This document shows positions 17,344-26,227 of a stretch of 64,000 bases of DNA, in pieces. Source of the DNA: Devosia sp. Leaf420 (GTDB lineage Bacteria > Pseudomonadota > Alphaproteobacteria > Rhizobiales > Devosiaceae). The translations under genes and the position numbers were made by a program. The stretch is from NCBI RefSeq assembly GCF_001425445.1, contig NZ_LMQU01000012.1, positions 392,278 through 456,277 on the forward strand, in the 5' to 3' direction. Position 1 is the stretch's first letter. Every line of letters starts with the position of its first letter. Below the pieces are notes generated by a model. The model did not search any database and was not told the origin of the DNA. It saw only the letters and a list, made by a program, of their open reading frames with translations.

Positions 17344-19008
17344 ATGACCCCCAGCAATCCAGTTTCGAGCGAGCGGCATGACCTTGGTACCCACGGGCGC
17401 GAGTTGATCCTCGACGCGCGGAATGTGGGTGTCGATTTCAAAGTGGAAGGCGGCACGGTGCACGCGGTGCGCGATGTGTCGTTCCAGCTTCACAAGGGCG
17501 AGACCATTGCTCTTGTAGGGGAATCTGGGTCCGGCAAATCGGTGACGGCGCGGACGCTGATGAAGCTTCTGACCAAGCGAGCCACTATCCTCCCCAATAC
17601 GCGGATCACGCTTTCGGGCAAGGATGTCGTCAAAATGGGCGACAAGGAGATGCGCAAGCTCCGTGGCAATGACATTGCCATGATCTTTCAGGAGCCAATG
17701 AGTTCGCTCAATCCGGTCTACACGATCGGGCAGCAGCTTTGTGAGGTCATTCACCTCCACAACAAGGTCTCGCGCGACGAGGCGATGAAGCGCGCCGAGG
17801 CACTGCTGACCGAGGTGCAGATTCCGGAGCCGCGGGCACGGCTGAACAACTTTCCCCACCAGCTTTCTGGCGGACAGCGGCAGCGCGTGATGATCGCCAT
17901 GGCGCTGGCTAACCGGCCGGATGTGCTGATTGCCGACGAGCCGACGACGGCTCTCGACGTGACGGTGCAGGCGCAGATCCTCAATCTTATCAAGGACCTG
18001 AAAGACAAGTATGGCATGGCGGTGATCCTGATCACCCATGACCTGACGATCGTCCGGCAGTTTTCAGAATATGTCTATGTGATGCAGAACGGTCGCGTGC
18101 AGGAGCACAATGCGACCGAGGCATTGTTCGCCAATCCGCAGCACGCCTATACCAAGCATCTGCTGGCCTCCGAACCCAAGGGGACAGCGCTGCCGCTGGA
18201 AGAGGGCGCGCATGATACCGTGCTCGAGGGCAAGCAGGTGAAGGTGGCGTTTACGCTCAAGCGTGGCGGATTTTTCAAGCCCGACTTCTTCGAGCTCAAG
18301 GCCGTCGACAATCTCGACATCAAGCTGATGCGTCATGAGACGCTCGGGATCGTGGGCGAAAGCGGCTCGGGGAAGACGACGTTTGGGCAGGCGCTGGTGC
18401 GGTTGATCGGCAATCAGGGCGGGCAGATCTGGTTCGATGGCGAACGGATCGATGGCAAGGACCGCCAGGCCATGCGGCCGTTGCGGAGCCGGATGCAGAT
18501 CGTGTTCCAGGATCCGTTTGCCTCGCTCAATCCGCGCATGTCGATCCGCCAGATCATCGAGGAAGGGCTCGTGGTCAACGGCATCGGCGCGAATAGTCGC
18601 GAGCGCGTCGACCGCGTGAGGCAGGCGCTGCGCGATGCCGGCATGCCGGACAATATCCTCTCGCGTTTTCCGCATGAATTCTCGGGCGGGCAACGCCAGC
18701 GTATCGCGATTGCGCGCGCTATCGCGCTCGAACCCGAATTCATCCTCCTCGACGAGCCGACATCGGCTCTCGATCTTTCGGTTCAGGCCCAGATCATCGA
18801 CCTGCTACGCAAATTGCAGGACGAGAAAGGCCTCTCCTATCTCTTCATTTCGCATGACCTCAAGGTCGTGCGGGCCCTATGCCATCGGGTGATGGTGATG
18901 CAGCACGGCAAGATCGTGGAGCAGGGGCCGGTCAATGAAGTGCTCATCAACCCCAAAACCGAATATACGGCGCGTCTCGTGCGGGCCGCATTCGAAATAG
19001 CTGCCTGA
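17344..19008 (+). CDS. agpD: Fused double ABC ATPase (DppD-DppF type)
   Basis: A 554-aa protein holding two complete ATPase domains. Domain 1 has Walker A G-E-S-G-S-G-K-S at residues 59-66, signature L-S-G-G-Q-R-Q-R and Walker B with D-E-P-T-T-A-L-D. Domain 2 repeats the pattern (G-E-S-G-S-G-K-T, F-S-G-G-Q-R-Q-R, D-E-P-T-S-A-L-D). This fusion of the DppD and DppF roles in one chain would energise the two permeases. The ATG at 17344 lies 10 bp after the previous stop; the longer open frame from 17281 overlaps the permease. Confidence 0.92.
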   Translation: MTPSNPVSSERHDLGTHGRELILDARNVGVDFKVEGGTVHAVRDVSFQLHKGETIALVGESGSGKSVTARTLMKLLTKRATILPNTRITLSGKDVVKMGDKEMRKLRGNDIAMIFQEPMSSLNPVYTIGQQLCEVIHLHNKVSRDEAMKRAEALLTEVQIPEPRARLNNFPHQLSGGQRQRVMIAMALANRPDVLIADEPTTALDVTVQAQILNLIKDLKDKYGMAVILITHDLTIVRQFSEYVYVMQNGRVQEHNATEALFANPQHAYTKHLLASEPKGTALPLEEGAHDTVLEGKQVKVAFTLKRGGFFKPDFFELKAVDNLDIKLMRHETLGIVGESGSGKTTFGQALVRLIGNQGGQIWFDGERIDGKDRQAMRPLRSRMQIVFQDPFASLNPRMSIRQIIEEGLVVNGIGANSRERVDRVRQALRDAGMPDNILSRFPHEFSGGQRQRIAIARAIALEPEFILLDEPTSALDLSVQAQIIDLLRKLQDEKGLSYLFISHDLKVVRALCHRVMVMQHGKIVEQGPVNEVLINPKTEYTARLVRAAFEIAA

Positions 19009-19023
19009 CGACTGGAGTTTATA

Positions 19024-20391
19024 ATGGCAAATCCGAAAATCACCTTCATCGGTGCCGGCTCATCGGTGTTCATGAAGAACATCGTGGGCGATATTTTGCA
19101 GCGTCCAGCGCTGGCCGGCGCGCAGATCCGTCTGATGGATATCAATCCGACGCGGCTTGAAGAGAGCGAGATCATTGCGCAGAAGCTGATCAACACGCTT
19201 GGTGTTTCTGCGACGGTCGAGACCTTCTCGGACCAGCGCAAGGCGCTCGACGGCACCAACTTTGTCGTCGTCTGCTTCCAGATCGGTGGCTATGAGCCTT
19301 CCACCGTCGTCGATTTCGAAGTGCCCAAGAAGTACAACTTGCGTCAGACCATTGCCGATACGCTCGGCGTCGGCGGCATCATGCGTGGCCTCCGCACCGT
19401 GCCGCATCTGTGGAGCATTTGCGAAGACATGCTGCAGGTCGCGCCCGACGCGATCATGCTGCAATACGTCAACCCGATGGCGATCAATACCTGGGCGATC
19501 TCGGAAAAGTATCCGACGATCAAGCAGGTCGGCCTCTGCCACTCGGTGCAGGGGACGGCGGCTGAACTGGCTCATGATCTCGGCATTCCTTATGAGGAAA
19601 TCCGCTATCGTTCGGCCGGCATCAACCACATGGCCTTCTACCTCAAGTTCGAGCATCGCCAGGCCGATGGCACCTATAAGGATCTCTATCCAGAGCTCTT
19701 CAAGGCCTATCGTGAAGGCCGTGCGCCCAAGCCGACCTGGAACCCGCGCTGCCCGAACAAGGTGCGTTACGAGATGATGACGCGGCTGGGCTATTTCGTG
19801 ACCGAAAGCTCCGAGCACTTTGCGGAATATACGCCTTACTTCATCAAGGAAGGCCGCGAAGACATCATCGAAAAATTCGGCATTCCGCTCGATGAATATC
19901 CCAAGCGCTGCGTCGAGCAGATCGCGAACTGGAAAAAGACGTCCGAGGACTACAAGAAGGCCGACCGGATCGAGGTCAAGCAGTCCAAGGAATATGCCTC
20001 GTCGATCGTCAACTCGGTTTGGACCGGCGAGCCTTCGGTGATCTACGGCAATCTGCGCAACAATGGCGTCATTACCTCGCTGCCGCACAATGCGGCGGTG
20101 GAAGTGCCATGCCTCGTCGACGACAATGGGCTGCAGCCGACCTATATCGGCGAATTGCCCCCGCAGCTCACGGCGCTGATCCGCACCAATATCAATGTGC
20201 AGGAGCTGACGGTTCGTGCGCTGATCGAGGAAAACCGCGAGCACATCTATCATGCGGCGATGATGGATCCGCACACGGCGGCGGAACTGGATCTCGAGCA
20301 GATCTGGAACGTGGTCGATGATCTGCTGGAAGCGCATGGGACGTGGATCCCGGAATGGGCACGTGGGCCGCGCAAGCAGCGCGTCGCTTAG
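19024..20391 (+). CDS. melA: GH4 alpha-galactosidase
   Basis: A 455-aa NAD-dependent GH4 hydrolase. Visible are F-I-G-A-G-S-S-V-F (residues 8-16), the metal-binding Cys172 in C-H-S-V-Q, V-N-P-M-A-I-N-T at 149-156, and N201-H202. The C-H-S-V-Q form is the one found in MelA alpha-galactosidases. It starts 15 bp after the ABC ATPase gene with a GGAG site, so it is the last gene of the uptake operon and would cleave the imported sugar in the cytoplasm. It is clearly diverged from the other GH4 at 3935, so a recent duplication is unlikely. Confidence 0.92.
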   Translation: MANPKITFIGAGSSVFMKNIVGDILQRPALAGAQIRLMDINPTRLEESEIIAQKLINTLGVSATVETFSDQRKALDGTNFVVVCFQIGGYEPSTVVDFEVPKKYNLRQTIADTLGVGGIMRGLRTVPHLWSICEDMLQVAPDAIMLQYVNPMAINTWAISEKYPTIKQVGLCHSVQGTAAELAHDLGIPYEEIRYRSAGINHMAFYLKFEHRQADGTYKDLYPELFKAYREGRAPKPTWNPRCPNKVRYEMMTRLGYFVTESSEHFAEYTPYFIKEGREDIIEKFGIPLDEYPKRCVEQIANWKKTSEDYKKADRIEVKQSKEYASSIVNSVWTGEPSVIYGNLRNNGVITSLPHNAAVEVPCLVDDNGLQPTYIGELPPQLTALIRTNINVQELTVRALIEENREHIYHAAMMDPHTAAELDLEQIWNVVDDLLEAHGTWIPEWARGPRKQRVA

Positions 20392-20422
20392 GTCGCGCGA
20401 TCAGTTGGCCATAGCGGCCTGC

Positions 20423-20497
20423 AAATGGCGGTCTTCTCCGCTTCCGGTGCTCACGTACCAACGTACGCTGCGCTCCGGTTCTCGAAGACCACCATTT
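20423..20497. terminator. Large imperfect hairpin after melA
   Basis: AAATGGCGGTCTTC and GAAGACCACCATTT (13 of 14 pairing) enclose an inner region with GTAC-caac-GTAC. It lies 32 bp after the last gene of the operon and would form a stem of about 75 nt, followed by a few T residues. It probably ends or stabilises the operon transcript. Confidence 0.55.
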
Positions 20498-20932
20498 TCG
20501 ACTCGCTCTGACTCAACTGCTCACGCAACTTAGTTGCCAAGTGATGAGATGGTGGGCCTCGGTGGAAACGCCGGGGCTTTTTTTGGGGGGCAGAGTAGGC
20601 GAGCCACGATCCTACCTTCTCCCCTTTGTGGGAGAAGGTGGCGCGCAGCGACGGATGAGGGGTATTATTGCTGCGTGTGTCACTCGCTCCTCTGCGGAGG
20701 AGGGATACCCCTCACCCTGACTTTTCGCTGGACGCGAAAAGTCGGTCCCTCTCCCTCGAGGGGCGAGGGGAAGGGCGGCGCCTGTGCTGGCCTTCACCCC
20801 CTCCCAGCCTCCCCCATCAAGGGGGAGGTGCGGGCCGGTCGGCTTGGCTGGGAGTGAGTCACATACGCGATGCGGCACCTCCCTTTTGATGGGGGAGGAT
20901 GGGTGGGGGTGTGAGAGCCAGGATTTAGTGGA
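20498..20932. repeat. Repeat-filled gap between melA and pth
   Basis: No gene is supported here. The gap holds a CTTCTCCCC-type palindrome near 20608-20660, a related one with CTTTTCGC/GCGAAAAG arms at about 20716-20745, and two inverted CCTCCCCC/GGGGGAGG elements at about 20806-20840 and 20876-20914. Short open frames in the gap are translations of these repeats. Confidence 0.7.
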
Positions 20933-21631
20933 CTACTCGCCCTTGCCAAACAGTTTGTTGAGCATATCCGCCATGGGGCCGGATTTGGGGACTTCGGCTT
21001 GGGGCTTGCTGGTGCGGGCCTGGCGGATGTGGCTTTGGGCTTTGGGGGCTGGTTTGGGTTCTTCGCTGCCCTTGCTTGCCAGTGCCAGCTTGTTCATGAA
21101 GCCGGCGTCGTCGCCTGCCAGCAGCATCCCCGCGTGGCGGGCGATGTCGTCGAGGAGGGGATCGAGCCAGGCTTTGTCGGCCTTGGCGAAGTCGCCGAGG
21201 ACGTGGGGGGTGACGAATTCCTTGCCGGGGTGGCCGATGCCGAGGCGGACGCGCTTATAGTCGAGGCCGATCTGGGGATCGATCGAGCGCAGGCCATTGT
21301 GGCCGCCATTGCCGCCGCCGATCTTGACGCGGACCTTCCCGGGCGCGAGGTCGAGTTCGTCATAAAAGACGACGATGTCGGCGGGCGGGATTTTGTAAAA
21401 GCTCGCGACCTTTTGGACGCTGTCGCCGGACTTGTTCATGAAAGTCTGGGGCTTGAGCAGGAGCGCGCGTTCGGAGCCGATCGTGCCTTCGGCGAGGAGG
21501 CCGGAATTCTTCGATTTCCAGCCGGAAATGCCGTTTGCGCGGGCGATGGCGTCGATGGCCATGAAGCCGATATTGTGGCGATTGCCTTCATATTGGCTGC
21601 CTGGATTGCCCAGGCCGACGAGGAGTTTCAT
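20933..21631 (-). CDS. pth: Peptidyl-tRNA hydrolase
   Basis: A 232-aa Pth enzyme that releases peptides from prematurely dropped peptidyl-tRNA. It starts M-K-L-L-V-G-L-G-N-P-G, with catalytic His19 in N-R-H-N-I-G and the Asp of F-Y-D-E-L-D-L. The C-terminal 40 residues (proline and lysine rich) extend past the catalytic core. A much longer in-frame extension upstream to 21877 is rejected because it covers the rplY terminator and lacks family similarity. It follows rplY on the same strand. Confidence 0.95.
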   Translation of the reverse strand: MKLLVGLGNPGSQYEGNRHNIGFMAIDAIARANGISGWKSKNSGLLAEGTIGSERALLLKPQTFMNKSGDSVQKVASFYKIPPADIVVFYDELDLAPGKVRVKIGGGNGGHNGLRSIDPQIGLDYKRVRLGIGHPGKEFVTPHVLGDFAKADKAWLDPLLDDIARHAGMLLAGDDAGFMNKLALASKGSEEPKPAPKAQSHIRQARTSKPQAEVPKSGPMADMLNKLFGKGE

Positions 21632-21746
21632 TGCGCGCTCGTTCTTGGTCCAAGTCGTTATGTGATCGCGTTTCCGAGCGGCAAAACCGTTGCCACTCTG
21701 GCTGGGAAACGCGTCCAGAGGGCATAACGCATCAAGGGGGCAAATG

Positions 21747-21775
21747 AAAAGGGCGACCCGAAAGCCGCCCTCAAT
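21747..21775 (-). terminator. Possible terminator after rplY
   Basis: On the minus strand, GGGCGGC pairs imperfectly with the GTCGCCC segment (two arms around a short loop), followed by TTTT. It lies between rplY and pth, so pth may be expressed partly by readthrough. Confidence 0.45.
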
Positions 21776-21797
21776 GCTTCGGAAAAGCTCTAACCGA

Positions 21798-22430
21798 TTA
21801 CTCGGCCGATGCTTCGCCTTCTTCGGTGGTTTCTTCGTCATCAAGGCTGCCGCTGGCCTTGAGAGCGGACGGCGCAACGACGGTTGCGATGGTCACGTCT
21901 TCTTCGTGGCTGTGGTCGGCAGTGCCCTTGGGCAGCTTGATGTTGGAGATGTGGACGGTATCGCCGATTTCGAGGCCGGTGAGATCAACGGTCACGAATT
22001 CCGGGATGTTGTCGGACGGCACGGTCAGATCGAGCGTGTGGTGCAGAATGTTGAGCGTACCGCCGCGCTTGAGGCCCGGGCTCGCATCTTCGTTTTCGAA
22101 GTGCACGGGAACCTGAACGTTGATCTTCGAGCCCTTGGCCACGCGCAGGAAGTCGATGTGGATCGGCTGATCCATGACGACGTCGAGCTGGTAGTCACGC
22201 GGGATGACCTGGTGGATCGTGCCATCGACGTCGAGGTCGAGGATGTGCGACTTGAAGCCACCGGCATAGATGAACTTTAGCGCGTCCTTATAGGCCACGG
22301 AAACGGCGACGGGGGGCTTCTTGTCACCATAGATAACTGCAGGAACGAGTCCCTGACGACGAGCTTCGCGAGCGGCCCCCTTACCCACTCCGTTGCGCGC
22401 CTGTGCCTTGAGCACTTTATTCTGAGCCAT
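21798..22430 (-). CDS. rplY: 50S ribosomal protein L25/general stress protein Ctc
   Basis: A 210-aa long-form L25 (Ctc/TL5 type) that binds 5S rRNA. The N-terminal L25 domain includes R-N-G-V-G-K-G-A-A-R and V-P-A-V-I-Y-G, followed by the beta-rich TL5 domain and an acidic tail (D-D-E-E-T-T-E-E-G). The start M-A-Q-N-K-V-L-K is conserved; the frame is open further upstream but the extension looks non-coding. It is followed by pth on the same strand, a common bacterial pairing. Confidence 0.95.
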   Translation of the reverse strand: MAQNKVLKAQARNGVGKGAAREARRQGLVPAVIYGDKKPPVAVSVAYKDALKFIYAGGFKSHILDLDVDGTIHQVIPRDYQLDVVMDQPIHIDFLRVAKGSKINVQVPVHFENEDASPGLKRGGTLNILHHTLDLTVPSDNIPEFVTVDLTGLEIGDTVHISNIKLPKGTADHSHEEDVTIATVVAPSALKASGSLDDEETTEEGEASAE

Positions 22431-22674
22431 GGAAAGCATCCATTGGGTTGGTGTATGGCGTCTTCGCGACGGCATACGCACCCGTCCTCCAGGGGTGACG
22501 GGCACTTCATGGGGTGCGCTATAGCTCAAGCGGGGGACGGCGGCAAGGAAGCAGACGGGGATTCCGGAGGCTTTCGGCGCGGGCGAGGACAAGAAAGTGC
22601 GTGGTCACACTTTCGTCATAGCGCCAAGTGTTGATAGCGCTCGTTTTTTCGTCATCAGCATTCCGGATTCGATC

Positions 22675-23103
22675 ATGAAACCTGCCGTCGTCCTTGCTCT
22701 TGCCTCGCTCGTGGTTTTTGCCGTTCCGGCCTATGCGGCGCCGAAGTTCTCGTTCGGGACGGACGGCGGTGAATATACCAATGACGGCGAGTGCGACGAT
22801 CCGCGCTTTGAGGGCAAGGGCATGACGACGACGCCACTGCTCAGCGACGACATTCTCAATGACGCTACCGACTGTGGCGAGGCCTATGCCTCGGGCACGA
22901 TTTCGCTGCGCGGCGTGTCGGAAGATGGCGTGCCCGAATTCGGCGACAACAAGGGTGAATATGCGAAGGACGGCGAATGCGACGACATGCGGTTCAAGGG
23001 CGCCGGCATGTCAACGCCGCTGATCGAGGACGATATCATGCACGACGCGAGCGACTGCAAGGCGGCGTTCGAGGCGGGGACGATTCAGTTGGTTTTGAAG
23101 TAG
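22675..23103 (+). CDS. Secreted protein with two GECDD repeats
   Basis: A 142-aa protein with a signal peptide (K-P-A-V-V-L-A-L-A-S-L then A-Y-A-A). The mature part consists of two copies of one unit: G-E-Y, D-G-E-C-D-D, R-F-x-G-x-G-M, D-D-I, D-A-x-D-C, then G-T-I. Each unit has two cysteines (E-C-D-D and D-C) and many acids, which suggests a small disulfide-stabilised and perhaps calcium-binding module. I do not recognise a named domain. The frame is open to 22597, but the signal peptide fixes the start at 22675. Confidence 0.8.
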   Translation: MKPAVVLALASLVVFAVPAYAAPKFSFGTDGGEYTNDGECDDPRFEGKGMTTTPLLSDDILNDATDCGEAYASGTISLRGVSEDGVPEFGDNKGEYAKDGECDDMRFKGAGMSTPLIEDDIMHDASDCKAAFEAGTIQLVLK

Positions 23104-23118
23104 GGGGCTAGACCCACT

Positions 23119-23190
23119 GCGGGTCTTCCCCGCGCAGGCGGGATCCATCCTGAGATCTCGGGATGGGCCCCGGCCTTCGCCGGGGTGACA
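23119..23190. repeat. TCATCCC/GGGGTGAC-type palindrome, copy 2
   Basis: A related copy of the repeat at 11701, with core GAGATCTCGGGATGGGCC and end CGCCGGGGTGACA. It sits in the convergent gap between the secreted protein and prs and is followed by a hairpin repeat at 23215. Confidence 0.75.
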
Positions 23191-23214
23191 TTCGGTGTGT
23201 GGGAACGCGCTCGC

Positions 23215-23288
23215 CATTCGAGCGTAGCTCTCATGGCCTAGCCAGCTAAAATCGCTCCACTGGAGCGATTTTGCCTGCGGCCGCAGCC
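23215..23288 (+). repeat. 72-bp hairpin repeat family, copy 4
   Basis: It starts CATTCGAGCGTAGCTCTCAT, with perfect hairpin arms AAATCGCTCC and GGAGCGATTT, and ends at the prs stop codon. Confidence 0.85.
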
Positions 23289-24220
23289 TAGTCAAACAGG
23301 CTCGAAACGCTCTGCTCGCTGGCGGTGCGGGCGATGGCTTCGCCGAGGAGGGGGGCGATGGCGATGCGGCGGATGTTGGCCGCGGCCTTGGTCGCGTCGG
23401 TCTCCTGGATCGAGTCGGTTACGACCAGTTCCTTGAGCTTTGAGGCGGCGATGCGCTCGGCGGCGCCTTCGGAGAGGACGCCGTGGGTGATATAGGCCGA
23501 GACTTCCTTCGCGCCGGCCTTGAGGAGGGCCTCGGCGGCGTTGACCAGGGTACCACCGGAATCAACGATATCGTCGATGAGAATGCAGGCCTGGCCCGAA
23601 ACGTCACCGATGATGTTCATAACCTCGGACACGCCGGCCTTGGGGCGGCGCTTGTCGACGATGGCGAGATCGGTGCCGAGACGCTGGGCGACCGCGCGGG
23701 CGCGGGCGACGCCGCCGACGTCGGGCGAGACGATCATCGTGTTCTCGAGCTTATAATTGTCGAGAATGTCGCGCGTGATGATCGGCGCGGCATAGAGGTT
23801 GTCAGTCGGGATATCGAAAAAGCCCTGGATCTGAGCGGCGTGCAGATCGAGCGTGATGACGCGGTGGACGCCGGCTTCGGTGATCAGGTTTGAGACGAGC
23901 TTGGCCGAGATTGGCGTACGACCGGCGGCGCGGCGATCCTGGCGGGCGTAGCCGAAATAGGGGAGGACGGCGGTGATGCGTCGGGCCGAGGACCGGCGCA
24001 GGGCGTCGGTGAGGATCAGCAATTCCATCAAGTTGTCATTGGCGGGAAAGCTGGTCGACTGCAGCATGAAGACGTCTTCTCCGCGGACGTTTTCATGGAG
24101 CTCGACAAAGACCTCCTTGTCGGCGAAGCGTTTGACGGTGCAATCCGTCAGGGGCAATTCGAGGTAGCTGGCGACGGCCTGGGCGAGGGCACGATTGGAA
24201 TTGCCGGTCACCAGTTTCAT
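23288..24220 (-). CDS. prs: Ribose-phosphate pyrophosphokinase
   Basis: A 310-aa PRPP synthase converting ribose 5-phosphate and ATP to PRPP for nucleotide, histidine and tryptophan synthesis. Visible are F-A-D-K-E-V near residue 32, the flexible-loop region [26 protein letters not shown], and the PRPP-binding loop [10 protein letters not shown]. Length is typical for the class I enzyme. It is upstream of rplY and pth on the same strand. Confidence 0.97.
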   Translation of the reverse strand: MKLVTGNSNRALAQAVASYLELPLTDCTVKRFADKEVFVELHENVRGEDVFMLQSTSFPANDNLMELLILTDALRRSSARRITAVLPYFGYARQDRRAAGRTPISAKLVSNLITEAGVHRVITLDLHAAQIQGFFDIPTDNLYAAPIITRDILDNYKLENTMIVSPDVGGVARARAVAQRLGTDLAIVDKRRPKAGVSEVMNIIGDVSGQACILIDDIVDSGGTLVNAAEALLKAGAKEVSAYITHGVLSEGAAERIAASKLKELVVTDSIQETDATKAAANIRRIAIAPLLGEAIARTASEQSVSSLFD

Positions 24221-24379
24221 GGGCGCGATCCTGTCTCAACCGATCCCAAGGACGGGGACCTTCCAGTTTCGCGGGCAGCTTTAGCGAGTCATTTTTGTGA
24301 CCGCAACGCCCGTTCGATCACATGCGTAAATTAAGAGTAGTGCAGCACGCGATGTTTAAGCCGCGAACCGCACCTCGTT

Positions 24380-25141
24380 TCAGGCAAGGCCGATGACGGA
24401 AAGCTGGCGGCCGGTGCGCGTTTGCTTGTGCGTGGCGTAGCGATGGGAGAAGAAACGGCTGGGCTCGGCATAGGTGCAGAGACCGGTTTCGGTGATGCCG
24501 GAGAGGCCGAGGGCTTGCGCCTCTTCGGCAAGGAAGAGCGGCAGATCGAAATGCGGGGTGCCGCCGGGCGGGGTGATGAAGGCGGATTCGGCTTTCGCAT
24601 TTTGATTCAGGACATCATCCTTAAAGGCTTGGCCGACTTCGTAGTTTTCCGCGGAGATGGTGGGGCCGATGGCAAGGAGAATGCGGCGGCGCTGGGCGCC
24701 AAGGGCCTCCATGGCGGTGACGGTGTTGGTCAGGATGCCGGTGACGGCGCCACGCCAGCCGGCATGGGCCGCGCCGATGATGCCGGCATGGGGATCAACG
24801 AAGAGGAGCGGGGCGCAATCGGCGGTGAGAATGCCGAGGAGAACATCGCCGCGGCGAGTGACAAGGGCATCGGCTTCGACGGTCGGGTCAGGCAGGGCGC
24901 CGGCTTCGACGGTGACGACGCGGTTGGAATGGACCTGTTTGACAGTGACGAGCGTGTTGCCGCCGAGCACATCGGCTATGCGGCGGCGGTTTTCGGCCAC
25001 GGGCTCGGGTGCGTCGCCGGTGGATTGAGAGGCATTGAGGCCGGCGAACTCACCGGTTGAGACGCCGCCATGGCGGCCGAAGAAGCCGTGGTGGACGGTG
25101 TCTGTATCGGTGAAGGGTTGGACGGTGTGGAACTCGATCAT
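24380..25141 (-). CDS. pgeF: Purine nucleoside phosphorylase/polyphenol oxidase family (YfiH/PgeF)
   Basis: A 253-aa member of the YfiH/YlmD/DUF152 family. Members have been linked to purine nucleoside phosphorolysis, laccase-like oxidation, and clean-up of peptidoglycan errors (PgeF). The metal-site motifs are visible: G-F-F-G-R-H-G-G-V-S, V-K-Q-V-H-S-N, T-A-D-C-A-P-L and A-A-H-A-G-W-R-G. Its start overlaps the midA stop by four bases, so it is translated with that gene. The role in this organism is not decided by sequence. Confidence 0.92.
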   Translation of the reverse strand: MIEFHTVQPFTDTDTVHHGFFGRHGGVSTGEFAGLNASQSTGDAPEPVAENRRRIADVLGGNTLVTVKQVHSNRVVTVEAGALPDPTVEADALVTRRGDVLLGILTADCAPLLFVDPHAGIIGAAHAGWRGAVTGILTNTVTAMEALGAQRRRILLAIGPTISAENYEVGQAFKDDVLNQNAKAESAFITPPGGTPHFDLPLFLAEEAQALGLSGITETGLCTYAEPSRFFSHRYATHKQTRTGRQLSVIGLA

Positions 25142-26217
25142 GCGGCGAACCCCGGCGGATTGAGGCCGGGGGAGTGGGCGCAGAAGACCTTGAAGAGGTC
25201 GCCCATCTGATCCTTGGCGGTGAGGCGTTCCAAAGCGGCGCGGATGTCGCTGGCTGAACCCGGATTGGCGCCGGAAAGGGCGGCGGCGCGTTCGGCGATG
25301 CCGAGGCGAGTGAGGAATTCGCCCTGGGTGGCAAGAGGCTGGACCGCGAGGCCAACTTCTCGCGCAACGGCGGCGAGGGCGGCGAAATCGACATGGGCGG
25401 ACAGATCGGTTTCGCCGGGGTTTTCCAGCACGTCGGCGAAGGCGTGGTTGCGGACGCCCTGCAGCGTGTCGCCGGTCTGGGTGCGAGCGTAGCCATAATC
25501 GATCGCGAGGACGCTGCCGCCTTGCTTGGCGATGGCCTTGGCGACGCGCGACATGACTTCGCTGCCGGCAAAGCAGACTTCGAAGAGGCTGTCTTCTTCG
25601 GCATTGGCGACGGCGGTCGGCATCGCGTCGTTGGAGATGGGTGTCGGCGCGAGGCCAAAGACGCGTTTGCCATCGGCGAGGCCGATCATGCGTTCGTGCC
25701 AGCCATCGGCCTTGCGCACAAATTGACGGATGGGCAATGCGTCGAAGAATTCGTTGGCGACGACGATGATCGGGCCTTCGGAGAATTGCTCAAAGTTTTC
25801 AAGCCATTGCGGCTCGTAGCTTTCAAGGCGATTCCGCTGCTGAGCGGTGAGCGCTGGGTTAGTCTCGAACAGTTTCAGCTTGAGACCATCGCGGAAACCG
25901 GGGGCGCGGCAGGCGACGCGCAAGATATCGGCCATGAGCGTGCCGCGGCCGGGGCCGAGTTCGACGAGGTTGAAGCTCTTAGGCTCGTCCATCTGCTGCC
26001 AGACATTGACGAGATGGAATCCGATCAGCTCGCCGAACATCTGCGAGATTTCGGGCGCTGTGATGAAATCGCCGGCGGCACCGAGCGGATCGGCGCCCTT
26101 GTAATAGCCCTGGGTTGGATGAGTGAGGCAGAGACCCATATAGGTGGCGACCGACATGGGGCCGGTCGTCGAGATCTGTAGATCGATCTGCTGTGCGAGC
26201 GGGAGCTGGGTATTCAT
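25138..26217 (-). CDS. MidA/NDUFAF7-family SAM-dependent methyltransferase
   Basis: A 359-aa class I methyltransferase of the COG1565 family, whose eukaryotic member NDUFAF7 (MidA) methylates a complex I subunit. The N-terminus has the conserved G-P-M-S-V-A-T-Y-M segment, then H-P-x-x-G-Y-Y, and the SAM loop L-V-E-L-G-P-G-R-G-T. The open frame continues far upstream through lgt in the wrong frame; the start M-N-T-Q-L-P-L at 26217 is 10 bp after the lgt stop. It forms an operon with lgt and pgeF. Confidence 0.92.
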   Translation of the reverse strand: MNTQLPLAQQIDLQISTTGPMSVATYMGLCLTHPTQGYYKGADPLGAAGDFITAPEISQMFGELIGFHLVNVWQQMDEPKSFNLVELGPGRGTLMADILRVACRAPGFRDGLKLKLFETNPALTAQQRNRLESYEPQWLENFEQFSEGPIIVVANEFFDALPIRQFVRKADGWHERMIGLADGKRVFGLAPTPISNDAMPTAVANAEEDSLFEVCFAGSEVMSRVAKAIAKQGGSVLAIDYGYARTQTGDTLQGVRNHAFADVLENPGETDLSAHVDFAALAAVAREVGLAVQPLATQGEFLTRLGIAERAAALSGANPGSASDIRAALERLTAKDQMGDLFKVFCAHSPGLNPPGFAA

Positions 26218-26227
26218 TGATGGCTCC

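Noticed and set aside
20534..20889. Short overlapping open frames between melA and pth
   Set aside because: They translate palindromic repeats (P-P-S-R-G-type residues) and lack ribosome-binding sites.
22500..22530. A short run resembling a tRNA D-arm (TAGCTCAAGCGGG)
   Set aside because: No acceptor stem, anticodon arm or T-arm can be built around it.
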